Part shown: positions 25,223-33,472 of the stretch, one piece after another | How the letters are laid out: each line of letters begins with the position of its first letter | Position numbering within the stretch: the first letter of the stretch is position 1 | Origin: Pseudomonas sp. PH1b | GTDB taxonomy: Bacteria; Pseudomonadota; Gammaproteobacteria; Pseudomonadales; Pseudomonadaceae | DNA: 64,000 nucleotides | Assembly: GCF_000633395.1 (NCBI RefSeq) | Contig: NZ_AYMU01000005.1 | Span: 310,001-374,000 of the forward strand | Direction of reading: 5' to 3' | Position numbers and translations under genes: made by a program | The notes under the pieces: generated by a model | The model's database searches: none | What the model was told of the DNA's origin: nothing | What the model saw: the letters and a program-made list of their open reading frames with translations, nothing else

Positions 25223-27793
25223 ATGGAAAATCTCGGTCTTGATCCTTCTTCAGGTCGCAGCACCTCCAACCGGGCGCTGACTCGAGCCACCTTGCTCGGA
25301 TGCTCGGGCCTGCTGCTGGCGCTGTTTCTGTTTACCGGCGTGCTGCTGGTGTATATCGCCTTCGATCAGAACCTCGCTGCCGAGCGGCACAACCGCCTGG
25401 ACATCGACAAGGCCCTGCAGACCTTCGACACCAATGCCCGTACCACCCTCAAGGACTACGCCCTGTGGGGCGACGCCTACCAGTACCTGCACCTGAGCGT
25501 CGACCTCGACTGGGCCTACACCCGGCAGAACTTCGGCCCCACCCTGTACCGCGAACTGGGGTTCGACGGGGTGTTCGTGGTCAACCCCAGAGGACACACC
25601 GTCTACTCGCTGGTGGCCGGGCGCCTGGAGTCGATGGATGCCGGCCAGTGGCTGGGGGATCAGTTGGCGCCCCTGGTGGAGGAGGCCCGGCGCACGGCCG
25701 GCGGCCAGGCCAGCCAGCGCTACCTGTCGATCGCCGGCACCCCGGCGCTGGCAGTGGCCGACATCTTGAGCCCGGGCAACGACCCGCAAGTGCGGCCCGA
25801 TGCCGGACCGCAGTCGGTGCTGATCTTTGTCGCCCGGCTGGACCCGGCACGCCTGCTGGCCCTGGGGCAGGGCATGGGCATCGAGCAGTTGCAAGTGGCC
25901 CCGGGCGCACCGGCCGACGGCCTGCCAACCCTGGCCTTGCCCGACGGGGCCGGCACCCTGCAGTGGCGGCCGGCGCGCCCGGGGCACCAGCTGCTGGTGT
26001 TGGTGATGCCACTGTTGCTGCTGGCCGGCCTGCTGGTGGGGCTGATGGCCCTGTTCCTGCTGCGCCGGGCCGGTGCCGCGGCCCAGGTCATGGATCAGCA
26101 GGTCGAGGCCTTGCGCGCCAGCCGCTCGGCCCTGGCCGCCAGCGAGGAGCGCTTTCGCGATGTCGCCGAGGCAGCCTCCGACTGGATCTGGGAGGTCGAT
26201 CCGCAGTTGCGCTTCACCTACCTGTCGGAGCGTTTCGAGGCGGTCACCGGTCTGGCGCGAGAGGCCGCCCTGGGCAGCCCGATGAATGACCTGCTCAAAC
26301 CCGAGCAAGGCTCGTTGCGCACCTGGCTGGCGGCGCCGGAACGCCGCTCCCAGGCGATCCTGCAGTGCGCCTACGAGGACGGCCAGGGGCAACCGCGGGT
26401 CTGCCGCCTCTCGGTCCGGGCCATGGCCGTCGGCGGCTACCGTGGCACCGCCAGCGACATCACCGAAGAAGTCGCCGCTCGACGGCGCATCGAGTACCTG
26501 TCCCAGCACGATGCCCTGACCGGGCTGGCCAACCGCACCCGGATGCAGGAGTTCCTCGAAGGCAAGCTGCTGACGCCACCGACGTTGCAGGAACCGCTGT
26601 TGATGCTCAGCGTCGATCTCGACCGCTTCAAGCCGGTCAACGACCTGCTGGGCCACGCGGCCGGCGACCAGGTGCTGCACGAAGTATCCCAGCGTCTGTC
26701 CCAGTGCCTGCGCAGCAAGGACCTGGTGGCCCGGGTCGGTGGCGACGAATTCGTCCTGGTGGTGCCGGGGCAGGTGACCGCGCCTGAAATAGAGGGCCTG
26801 TGCCGGCGCCTGATCGAGCGCATCGAAGAGCCGTTCTACATTGCCGAACACGAAGTCTTCATCAGTGCCAGCATCGGCATTGCCAGGGCCCCGACCGATG
26901 CCGTTCTGGCCGAAGAACTGCTGCGCTTCGCCGATATCGCCCTGTACGAGGCCAAGGCCGCGGGCCGCAGCACCTGGCGTTTCTATGCCGCCGACATGAA
27001 TGTGCGGATCATCGAGCGACGGCGCCTGGAGCGTGACCTGCGCCATGCCATCGAGCAGGACCAACTGCTCCTGCAGTTTCTGCCGCGCTACCGCCTGGGC
27101 GACGGGCAACTGGTGGGGGCCGAGGCCCTGGTGCGCTGGCAGCACCCCCAGCATGGGTTGCTGGGGCCGGAGGTGTTTGGGCCGCTGGCCGAGGACACCG
27201 GCCTGATCCTGCCGCTGAGCAACTGGGTGCTGCACGCTGCCTGTCGCGCCGCGCGGACCTGGCCCGAGCGCCTGCTGGTGGCGGTCAACCTGTCGCCCAC
27301 CGAGTTCCAGCGTGGGCAACTGGTGGCCCAGGTCAGAACGGTCCTCGGCCAGAGCGGCATCGACCCTTCACGGCTGGAACTGGACATGACCGACAAGGCG
27401 CTGCTGGACAACAGCCAGCAGGTGCTTGGCATCATGCAGGGGCTCAAGGCCCTGGGGGTGCGCCTGCTGCTGGACGACTTCGGCACCGGCCATTCGGCGT
27501 TGCAGTACCTGCAGACCTTTCCCCTGGACGGCTTGAAGATCGACAGCAGCTTCGTCGCCGGACTGAGCCAGGATGAAACGGCTCGCTCCATTGTCGAGGC
27601 GATCATCGACCTGGGGCATGCCCTGTCGTTGCGGGTGATTGCCGAAGGGGTGGAAACCCCGGAACAGCTCAAGGTGCTGCGCGACATCCGCTGCGACGAA
27701 GCCCAGGGGCCGCACCTGAGCCCGCCCCTGGACAGCGCAGCCCTGCTGGCGCTGTGCGATGCTGGCGCCCGGGCCTCGCGCTCGATCCTGTGA
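25223..27793 (+). CDS. CHASE4-PAS-GGDEF-EAL membrane c-di-GMP protein
   Basis: 856 residues. Two membrane helices (about 23-45 and 255-280) flank a periplasmic CHASE4-type sensor (TLKDYALWGDAYQYL motif). A PAS domain follows (FRDVAEAASDWIWEVDPQLRFTYLSERFEAVTG), then GGDEF (VGGDEFVLV, about 508-515, intact) and EAL (about 600-850, AEALVRW, DDFGTGHSAL, AEGVET). In the EAL domain the usual ELEITE is ELDMTD and the usual QGYLFSKPL is QGPHLSPPL, so the phosphodiesterase side may be weak. It probably makes c-di-GMP in response to a periplasmic signal. Confidence 0.92.
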   Translation: MENLGLDPSSGRSTSNRALTRATLLGCSGLLLALFLFTGVLLVYIAFDQNLAAERHNRLDIDKALQTFDTNARTTLKDYALWGDAYQYLHLSVDLDWAYTRQNFGPTLYRELGFDGVFVVNPRGHTVYSLVAGRLESMDAGQWLGDQLAPLVEEARRTAGGQASQRYLSIAGTPALAVADILSPGNDPQVRPDAGPQSVLIFVARLDPARLLALGQGMGIEQLQVAPGAPADGLPTLALPDGAGTLQWRPARPGHQLLVLVMPLLLLAGLLVGLMALFLLRRAGAAAQVMDQQVEALRASRSALAASEERFRDVAEAASDWIWEVDPQLRFTYLSERFEAVTGLAREAALGSPMNDLLKPEQGSLRTWLAAPERRSQAILQCAYEDGQGQPRVCRLSVRAMAVGGYRGTASDITEEVAARRRIEYLSQHDALTGLANRTRMQEFLEGKLLTPPTLQEPLLMLSVDLDRFKPVNDLLGHAAGDQVLHEVSQRLSQCLRSKDLVARVGGDEFVLVVPGQVTAPEIEGLCRRLIERIEEPFYIAEHEVFISASIGIARAPTDAVLAEELLRFADIALYEAKAAGRSTWRFYAADMNVRIIERRRLERDLRHAIEQDQLLLQFLPRYRLGDGQLVGAEALVRWQHPQHGLLGPEVFGPLAEDTGLILPLSNWVLHAACRAARTWPERLLVAVNLSPTEFQRGQLVAQVRTVLGQSGIDPSRLELDMTDKALLDNSQQVLGIMQGLKALGVRLLLDDFGTGHSALQYLQTFPLDGLKIDSSFVAGLSQDETARSIVEAIIDLGHALSLRVIAEGVETPEQLKVLRDIRCDEAQGPHLSPPLDSAALLALCDAGARASRSIL

Positions 27794-27802
27794 GCAGGGG
27801 CC

Positions 27803-29215
27803 TCAGGGCAGGTGGTCGGCGGCAAAGTCGGCTTCAGAACGGGCCTGCAGCCGGCCCTGGCGGCAGGCCTGCTGGAAGCGCTCGAAATCCCGCTCGTTCT
27901 GCGTGGCATAGGCCTGGGCGTAGTGCCACAGGGCCTCGGCCAGGGTGTCGCTCTTGCCGATGTAGCCGCTGATCAGCGGCGCCTGTCCCGAGGCCTTGGC
28001 ATGGGCGCGGGCCAGGGCCCGGCCACAGACCCGGGCATAGGCGGCGAAGGTGTCTTCGTCGAAGGTCTCCAGTTCCGCCGAGACTTTCATGTCGCGCAAC
28101 TGGCGCACGTAGAAGTGCCGGCCATTGGGCCCGGTGGTCCAGCCCAGGAACAGGTCGCTGGCGGACTGCATCAGGCGCTGGCCTTCCACCACCCGCTGGC
28201 CGTTGTGCCGTGGCCGCGAGCGTTCGCCCACATAGCCGGCGAGCACCGAGTGCCGGGCTTCCTTGAACTGCAGGAACAGCGGTCGCTGCTGGCTGTCGGT
28301 GAGCAGCGCCACCAGGCAGCGGGTGCCGACACTGCCCACGCCCACCACCTTGAACGCCAGGTCGCAGGCATTGAAGCGCGACAGCAGGTCGCGCCGGTCG
28401 GCCTGCAAGGTGCCGCGATAGTCACGCATGAAGGTGTCGTACAGCGGCCGCCAGTCTTCCAGGCGCAGCCAGTCGTCACCCTCATCGAGCAGCGAGGTTT
28501 CCTTGTGCAGATGGAAAATCTCCGGCAAGTCATCGCGAATCCGCAGCTGGCCCTGGCTGTCACGTTCGCTGATCTTCGGCAGCAGGCCGGCGTGGGTGCG
28601 CCGCGCGGCCTTGTCGATGGCCCGTTGCAAATGCTCCAGGGCCGAACGGTTGTCCTGGGCCTGGAGCAGCAGGTTGTCCTGGGTCAGGGCGTCGTACCAG
28701 ACTTCCAGGGCGCTCTGCCCGGCACAGGTGGCCATGCTGCGCTGATAGGCCCCCACCAGTTCGCGGCAGACCCGCTCTTCGACACGGGTGCCATGGCGCA
28801 GGTGGCGAGCCGCAATCAAGAAGCTCGCCACCAGGCGCTTGAGGTCCCATTCCCAGGGGCCGGGGTGGACCTCGTCGAAATCATTGACGCTGAACAGCAG
28901 GTTGCGCTCGGGGGTGGCAAAACCGCCGAAGTTCATCAGGTGGCAGTCGCCGCAGATGATCGAGCGCAGGCCCATGTCCGGCGTGGTTGCAAGATCATGG
29001 GCCTGGAGCAGGGCATTGCCGCGGTAGAAGGTGAAGGGTGACACCAGCATGCGCCCATAGCGCAGCGCCACCAGGGCCTGCACCCGGCCCTGGCTCGAGG
29101 CTTCGATCAAGGGCAAGGGATCGCGCTTGATCTGCCCGGGGTCCGCGTGCGAGCTGCGCGGGCAGTGCCTGCGGGCGGCCTTGCCCTGCTTGATCGGGTC
29201 ATTGGGACGGCGCAT
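27803..29215 (-). CDS. DUF2252 protein (kinase-like fold)
   Basis: 470 residues. Family text includes FYRGNALLQAHDLA, GDCHLMNFGGFATPERNLLFSVNDFDEVHPGPWEWDLKRLVASF, which mirrors the catalytic HxxxN and D-F-D loops of aminoglycoside-phosphotransferase-like kinases. The substrate of this widespread family is unknown. AGGAG lies 6 bases before the ATG at 29215. It starts 41 bases after the response-regulator kinase gene and is probably the last gene of that operon. It is convergent with the CHASE4 gene. Confidence 0.88.
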   Translation of the reverse strand: MRRPNDPIKQGKAARRHCPRSSHADPGQIKRDPLPLIEASSQGRVQALVALRYGRMLVSPFTFYRGNALLQAHDLATTPDMGLRSIICGDCHLMNFGGFATPERNLLFSVNDFDEVHPGPWEWDLKRLVASFLIAARHLRHGTRVEERVCRELVGAYQRSMATCAGQSALEVWYDALTQDNLLLQAQDNRSALEHLQRAIDKAARRTHAGLLPKISERDSQGQLRIRDDLPEIFHLHKETSLLDEGDDWLRLEDWRPLYDTFMRDYRGTLQADRRDLLSRFNACDLAFKVVGVGSVGTRCLVALLTDSQQRPLFLQFKEARHSVLAGYVGERSRPRHNGQRVVEGQRLMQSASDLFLGWTTGPNGRHFYVRQLRDMKVSAELETFDEDTFAAYARVCGRALARAHAKASGQAPLISGYIGKSDTLAEALWHYAQAYATQNERDFERFQQACRQGRLQARSEADFAADHLP

Positions 29216-29256
29216 GGGAGTCTCCTGTGGGAGGGCAGGGCAGTGTTGTCGGCGGT

Positions 29257-30669
29257 TCAGGTGTGTGGCGCGGCGGCGGGCTGGCGCATCGGCAGTTCCA
29301 GGCGAAAGGTGCTGCCGGCCCCGAGCTGGCTGCGGACGCTGATCTGTCCGCCATGCTTCTTGACGATCCCGTAGGACAGCGACAGGCCCAGGCCGGTGCC
29401 CTGGCCCACCGGCTTGGTGGTGAAGAACGGGTCGAAGATCTTCTGCAGGTGCTGGGGGTCGATACCGGCGCCGGTGTCGCTCACTTCCAGCCAGACCTGC
29501 TGCCCCTCCACGCCGGTACTGAGGGTGATGGTGCCGCGCTCCGGGCCGATGGCCTGGGCGGCGTTCATCACCAGGTTCATCACCACCTGGTTGAGCTGGG
29601 AGGGCAGGCACTCGATCTGCGGCAGTGGCTGGTAGTGCCTGATCACGTCGGCCTTGTACTTGAGCTCGTTGGCGACGATGTTCAGGGTCGAGTCGATGCC
29701 TTGTTGCAGGTCCGCCAGTTGCCATTGCTGATCAGTGTCGACCCGGGAGAAGTTCTTCAGGTCCTTGACGATCTGTTCGACCCGGCCGATGCCGTCCTTG
29801 GATTCCTTGATCAGCAGCGGAATGTCTTCGCGCAGAAAGTCCAGGTCGATGCTTTCCCGTAGGCTCTGCAGCTGTTTGCGCAGCTCCGGTGCGGCGATTG
29901 CCTCTTCGCTCTGGCGATAGGCGGCGAGCATCTGCTCGAGTTGGCGCAGGTAACCTGCCAGGCTGCCAAGGTTGGAGGAGATGAAACCGATGGGGTTGTT
30001 GATTTCATGGGCAACCCCTGCTGCCAGTTGACCGAGGGACGCCAGCTTCTCCGATTGCACCAACTGGTTCTCCAGCAGTTTGCGTTCGTCGATTTCCTGT
30101 TGCAGGGCCACTCCGGCCTGTTTCAAGTCTTCGGTGCGCTGTTCCACCAGGTGCTCCAGGTGGTGCATCTGCAACAGCGCGCGGGCGGTCATTTCCCACT
30201 TGCTGGTGAGGGTGCTGGCCATCTGCTGGACCTCGATGTTGTCGAAGGGCTTTTTCAGGATCAGCAGGCGGTCGTGCCCTTGCAGGCGCTCCAGCAGGTC
30301 TTCCCAGGAGTAGTCGGAGTAGGCGGTGCACACCACCACCTGCAGGCGCGGGTCCTGTTGCCAGAGCCGTTCGATGGTCTGCGCCCCGTCCCAGCCCTGG
30401 GGCATGCGCATGTCGACGAAGGCCAGGGCATAGGGGCGTTGCTGGTCCAGGGCCTGGCAGACCCTGTTCAGGCCTTCCTGGCCGGTGTAGGCCGAATCCA
30501 GTTCGAAGGCTTGCTGGCGGGGGCGGGACTGGGCACCGAACAGCTGGGCCTCGAGGTCGTCCAGGTGCTGGTCGTCGTCAGGGGCCGGGGTGAGGATCTT
30601 GCGAAAGTCCTCGTGGATCGACGGGGTGTCGTCGATCAGCAGGATACGGCGGTTGTTCAGCTCATCCAT
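29257..30669 (-). CDS. Response regulator-histidine kinase hybrid (REC-HisKA-HATPase)
   Basis: 470 residues with an N-terminal receiver ([18 protein letters not shown]; phospho-Asp in [18 protein letters not shown]), a coiled coil (about 170-215), HisKA with [19 protein letters not shown], and HATPase_c ([34 protein letters not shown]). No membrane segment: a cytosolic kinase whose activity depends on a receiver. Two ATGs in tandem (30672, 30669) overlap the preceding stop; GAGG fits 30669 better. Confidence 0.9.
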   Translation of the reverse strand: MDELNNRRILLIDDTPSIHEDFRKILTPAPDDDQHLDDLEAQLFGAQSRPRQQAFELDSAYTGQEGLNRVCQALDQQRPYALAFVDMRMPQGWDGAQTIERLWQQDPRLQVVVCTAYSDYSWEDLLERLQGHDRLLILKKPFDNIEVQQMASTLTSKWEMTARALLQMHHLEHLVEQRTEDLKQAGVALQQEIDERKLLENQLVQSEKLASLGQLAAGVAHEINNPIGFISSNLGSLAGYLRQLEQMLAAYRQSEEAIAAPELRKQLQSLRESIDLDFLREDIPLLIKESKDGIGRVEQIVKDLKNFSRVDTDQQWQLADLQQGIDSTLNIVANELKYKADVIRHYQPLPQIECLPSQLNQVVMNLVMNAAQAIGPERGTITLSTGVEGQQVWLEVSDTGAGIDPQHLQKIFDPFFTTKPVGQGTGLGLSLSYGIVKKHGGQISVRSQLGAGSTFRLELPMRQPAAAPHT

Positions 30670-32474
30670 CATTGGCCCTCGGCGCTGATCAGTGGAATGT
30701 CCAGGGTAAAGGTGGCGCCCAGGCCCGGGCCGTCGCTGTGCACGCTCAACTGCCCGTCCATTTCGACGGCGGCCAGGGCACAACTGTGCAGGCCGAAACC
30801 GTGGCCTTCCTTGCGGGTGGTGAAGCCGTGGGCAAAGATTCGCGTCAGGTTCTCCGGTGCGATGCCTTCGCCCTGGTCACTGACCTTGATGCGCAAGGTC
30901 TTGCCTTCGATCTCCCGGGCACTGAGGGTCAGGGTCCTGGGCTGGTCTTCGAGGTTGGACATGGCGTATTTGGCGTTGCTGATCAAGTTGATCAGGATCA
31001 GCAGCAGGCGGTGCTTGTCGCCCATCACCGGCGGCACCTGCTCGTAGTCCTTGACCACGGCGACCTGATGCCGGGCCAGGGCCCCGGAGTTCATGCGCAG
31101 GGCATCGTCGATCAAGTCGGCCACCCGTAGCGGTTCGATCAGGCGTGAGGCCCCGGCGTAGGACTGCTGGGTCGCGACGATTTCCTTGATGTGGTCGACG
31201 CTGCGCCCAAGCTGGGCGAGCTCGGCGCTCATGCTCTGCTGCTCGCCGGCAATGGCTTCCACCAGTTGGTTGAGGTAGTCGGGCAGCAGCTTGCCCTTTT
31301 CGTCCTGGCTGAAGAAATGCCCGAGGTCGGCGCGGTGCTGGTTGACCAGCTGCATCGCCTTGCCCAGGCCCAGGGCCTTGCTGGTGCGCAGTTTGCGGCT
31401 GAGGATCTCGCTGGAAATGTTGACACTGTTGAGCACGTTGCCAACGTTGTGCAGGACGTTGGTGGCGATTTCCGCCATGCCGGCCTGGCGCGCGGTGTCC
31501 AGCAGTTCACTCTGGGCTTCCTTGAGTTCCCGGGTACGTTCCTCGACGCGTTGCTCCAGGTGTTCATTGGCGCTCTGCAAGGCCGTGTTCACTCGGCGGA
31601 TGACCCCGTAGCTGCGCACCAGGCGGACGATCAGGTAGAGGATCAACACAATCAGCAGCGCCGAGAACACCAGCAGGTACTGGTGGGACTTCTGATCCTG
31701 CAGGTCGGCTTGCAACTGGTCGCGGTTGAGCAGGTCGGTGATGGCGTCCAGGCGCTCGGCCACCGGGATCGAGGTGATGCGCTCCAGCAGTTCATTGACC
31801 ACCGGCTGTTCGCGCAGGATCACCGAGACATGGTTGCTGAGGATGTCCACCGGATCGTGCATGGCCTCGGGCAGGCGCTCCTTGTTGACCGCCAGCTTGT
31901 TCAGCCCCAGGAGGATATCGGCGGCCTTGTCGTCGCTGGACACCTGGGCGAACTCCAGGCTGCTGAGCAGCAGGTCGTAGGTGTCGATGGCAATGTTCTG
32001 CTGCAGCAGCCGCTGTTGATCGTCCAGGCCGGCCAGTTGGCGCTGGATATCGTCTTCGGCCGTGGGCAGGAACGCCAGGGAGTTGCGCAGCACGGAGTTG
32101 TGGGACTTGAACCGCTCCACCAGTTCGGCCTTTTCCCGCAGGGCGTCGAGGAACGCCTGGCGGCTGGCTTGCCAGGCCGCCGGGTCGGTGTGGCCCCGCG
32201 TCGAGACTTGATCGAAGTGGCTCCAGATCTGGTTGATCTGCTGCAGCGGAACCACCAGCGGGTCGTAGTCGTGGGTGATGGCGATCCGGGCCTTGAGCAC
32301 TTCGGTTTCCCACTGTGCGTTCAGTTGCTTGATATGGCCGATCAGGTCCCGTGACAGGGCATAGTTCGAAGGCTGGCCAATCACGCTTTTCAGGTAGAGG
32401 AACGCCAGCGTCAGGGCCAAGCCCAGGGTGACCAGGGTCAGGAGTGCTGCCGGCAGCCGGCGCGGCAGTTTCAT
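30669..32474 (-). CDS. Membrane sensor histidine kinase
   Basis: 601 residues. N-terminal helix (ALLTLVTLGLALTLAFLYL), a long helical periplasmic region (about 35-270), a second helix YLLVFSALLIVLILYLIVRLV, a coiled coil with EHLEQRVEERTREL, then a kinase core: MAEIATNVLHNVGNVLNSVNI is the H-box (a variant in which H-N replaces H-E) and NLISNAKYAM, DQGEGIAPENL, GFGLHSCALAA form the ATPase. It overlaps its neighbours by ATGA-type junctions on both sides. It is the likely signal input for the following receiver-kinase. Confidence 0.9.
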   Translation of the reverse strand: MKLPRRLPAALLTLVTLGLALTLAFLYLKSVIGQPSNYALSRDLIGHIKQLNAQWETEVLKARIAITHDYDPLVVPLQQINQIWSHFDQVSTRGHTDPAAWQASRQAFLDALREKAELVERFKSHNSVLRNSLAFLPTAEDDIQRQLAGLDDQQRLLQQNIAIDTYDLLLSSLEFAQVSSDDKAADILLGLNKLAVNKERLPEAMHDPVDILSNHVSVILREQPVVNELLERITSIPVAERLDAITDLLNRDQLQADLQDQKSHQYLLVFSALLIVLILYLIVRLVRSYGVIRRVNTALQSANEHLEQRVEERTRELKEAQSELLDTARQAGMAEIATNVLHNVGNVLNSVNISSEILSRKLRTSKALGLGKAMQLVNQHRADLGHFFSQDEKGKLLPDYLNQLVEAIAGEQQSMSAELAQLGRSVDHIKEIVATQQSYAGASRLIEPLRVADLIDDALRMNSGALARHQVAVVKDYEQVPPVMGDKHRLLLILINLISNAKYAMSNLEDQPRTLTLSAREIEGKTLRIKVSDQGEGIAPENLTRIFAHGFTTRKEGHGFGLHSCALAAVEMDGQLSVHSDGPGLGATFTLDIPLISAEGQ

Positions 32475-33472
32475 AGGGGCTTGCCTTGCCATTCGCCGGT
32501 GAGGGTCTTGAGAAACTTGACGATCAGGCTCGTGTCCTGAGGATTGGGGTTACGCCCCAACTGGTACTTGAACATCACCTCCACCGCCTGTTCCAGGCTC
32601 TGGGCCGAACCGTCATGGAAGTAGGGCGCGGTGACGGCGACGTTGCGCAGGCTGGGCACCTTGAAGACGTAGCGGTCCTGCTCGTCGCCGGTGACCTGGA
32701 AGCGTCCCAGGTCAGCCGCCTCGGGGTTGCCCCGGGCGGCGAAGTAGTCGCCCATCACGCCGAACTTCTGAAACATGTTGCCGCCGATGTTGACCCCCTG
32801 GTGACAGGCGATGCAGCCGTAGTCCTTGAAGCGCTGGTAACCGTACTTTTCCTCCAGGCTGAGGATCTCGGTATTGCCTTCCAGATACTGGTCGAACCGC
32901 GAGTTGCGGCTTAGCAAGGTTCTTTCATAGGTCGCCAGGGCATCCTGCACGTTGGCGGCAGTGATCGCGTCCGGGTACAGCTCGCCGAAGGCCTGCCGGT
33001 AGCCACTGTCCTGGTTCAGGGTGTGGATCAGGTTGGGCCAGTTGTTGCCCATTTCGATGGGGCTTTGCAGCACAGTGTCGATCTGTGCTTCGAGGGTCTC
33101 GGCCCGGCCGTCCCAGAACTGGCGGAAATTCAGCGCGGCATTGAACACGCTGGGGGCATTGACCCGGGTCAGTTGCCCGTTGATTCCCAGGGACCGCGGA
33201 CGGCCGTCGGCCCCGCCCTGGGCCAGGGAATGGCAACTGGCGCAGGACCGGCTGTTGTCCAGTGACAGGCGCGGTTCGTTGAACAGTCGCCGCCCCAGTT
33301 CGACCCGCTGCCGATCCAGGGCCGGCACCGCGGGCAAGGGCTTGAGCGGCTCGTCCAGCGGTGCTGCGTGGGCGGGCAGGCCGGCGCCAAGCCCTGCCCA
33401 GAACAACAGCAGGCCCAGTCGGCGCAGGCCACCGGAGCGTTGACCGACGCGGCGTTCGAGGATCGCCGTCAT
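32471..33472 (-). CDS. Di-haem cytochrome c peroxidase / MauG-family protein
   Basis: 333 residues. Signal peptide (LLLFWAGLGAGLPAHA), then two c-type haem sites, CASCH (77-81) and CIACH (near 223), with the family text ELGRRLFNEPRLSLDNSRSC, APSVFNAALNFRQFWDGRA and SLRNVAVTAPYFHDGSAQSLEQAVEVM. These periplasmic proteins reduce H2O2 with electrons from small cytochromes or carry out MauG-type oxidations. The gene overlaps both neighbouring signalling genes by four bases (ATGA). Confidence 0.92.
   Translation of the reverse strand: MTAILERRVGQRSGGLRRLGLLLFWAGLGAGLPAHAAPLDEPLKPLPAVPALDRQRVELGRRLFNEPRLSLDNSRSCASCHSLAQGGADGRPRSLGINGQLTRVNAPSVFNAALNFRQFWDGRAETLEAQIDTVLQSPIEMGNNWPNLIHTLNQDSGYRQAFGELYPDAITAANVQDALATYERTLLSRNSRFDQYLEGNTEILSLEEKYGYQRFKDYGCIACHQGVNIGGNMFQKFGVMGDYFAARGNPEAADLGRFQVTGDEQDRYVFKVPSLRNVAVTAPYFHDGSAQSLEQAVEVMFKYQLGRNPNPQDTSLIVKFLKTLTGEWQGKPL

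Noticed and set aside
25250..27319. 689-codon minus-strand frame inside the CHASE4-PAS-GGDEF-EAL gene
   Set aside because: Antisense shadow; the plus-strand protein has every expected motif.
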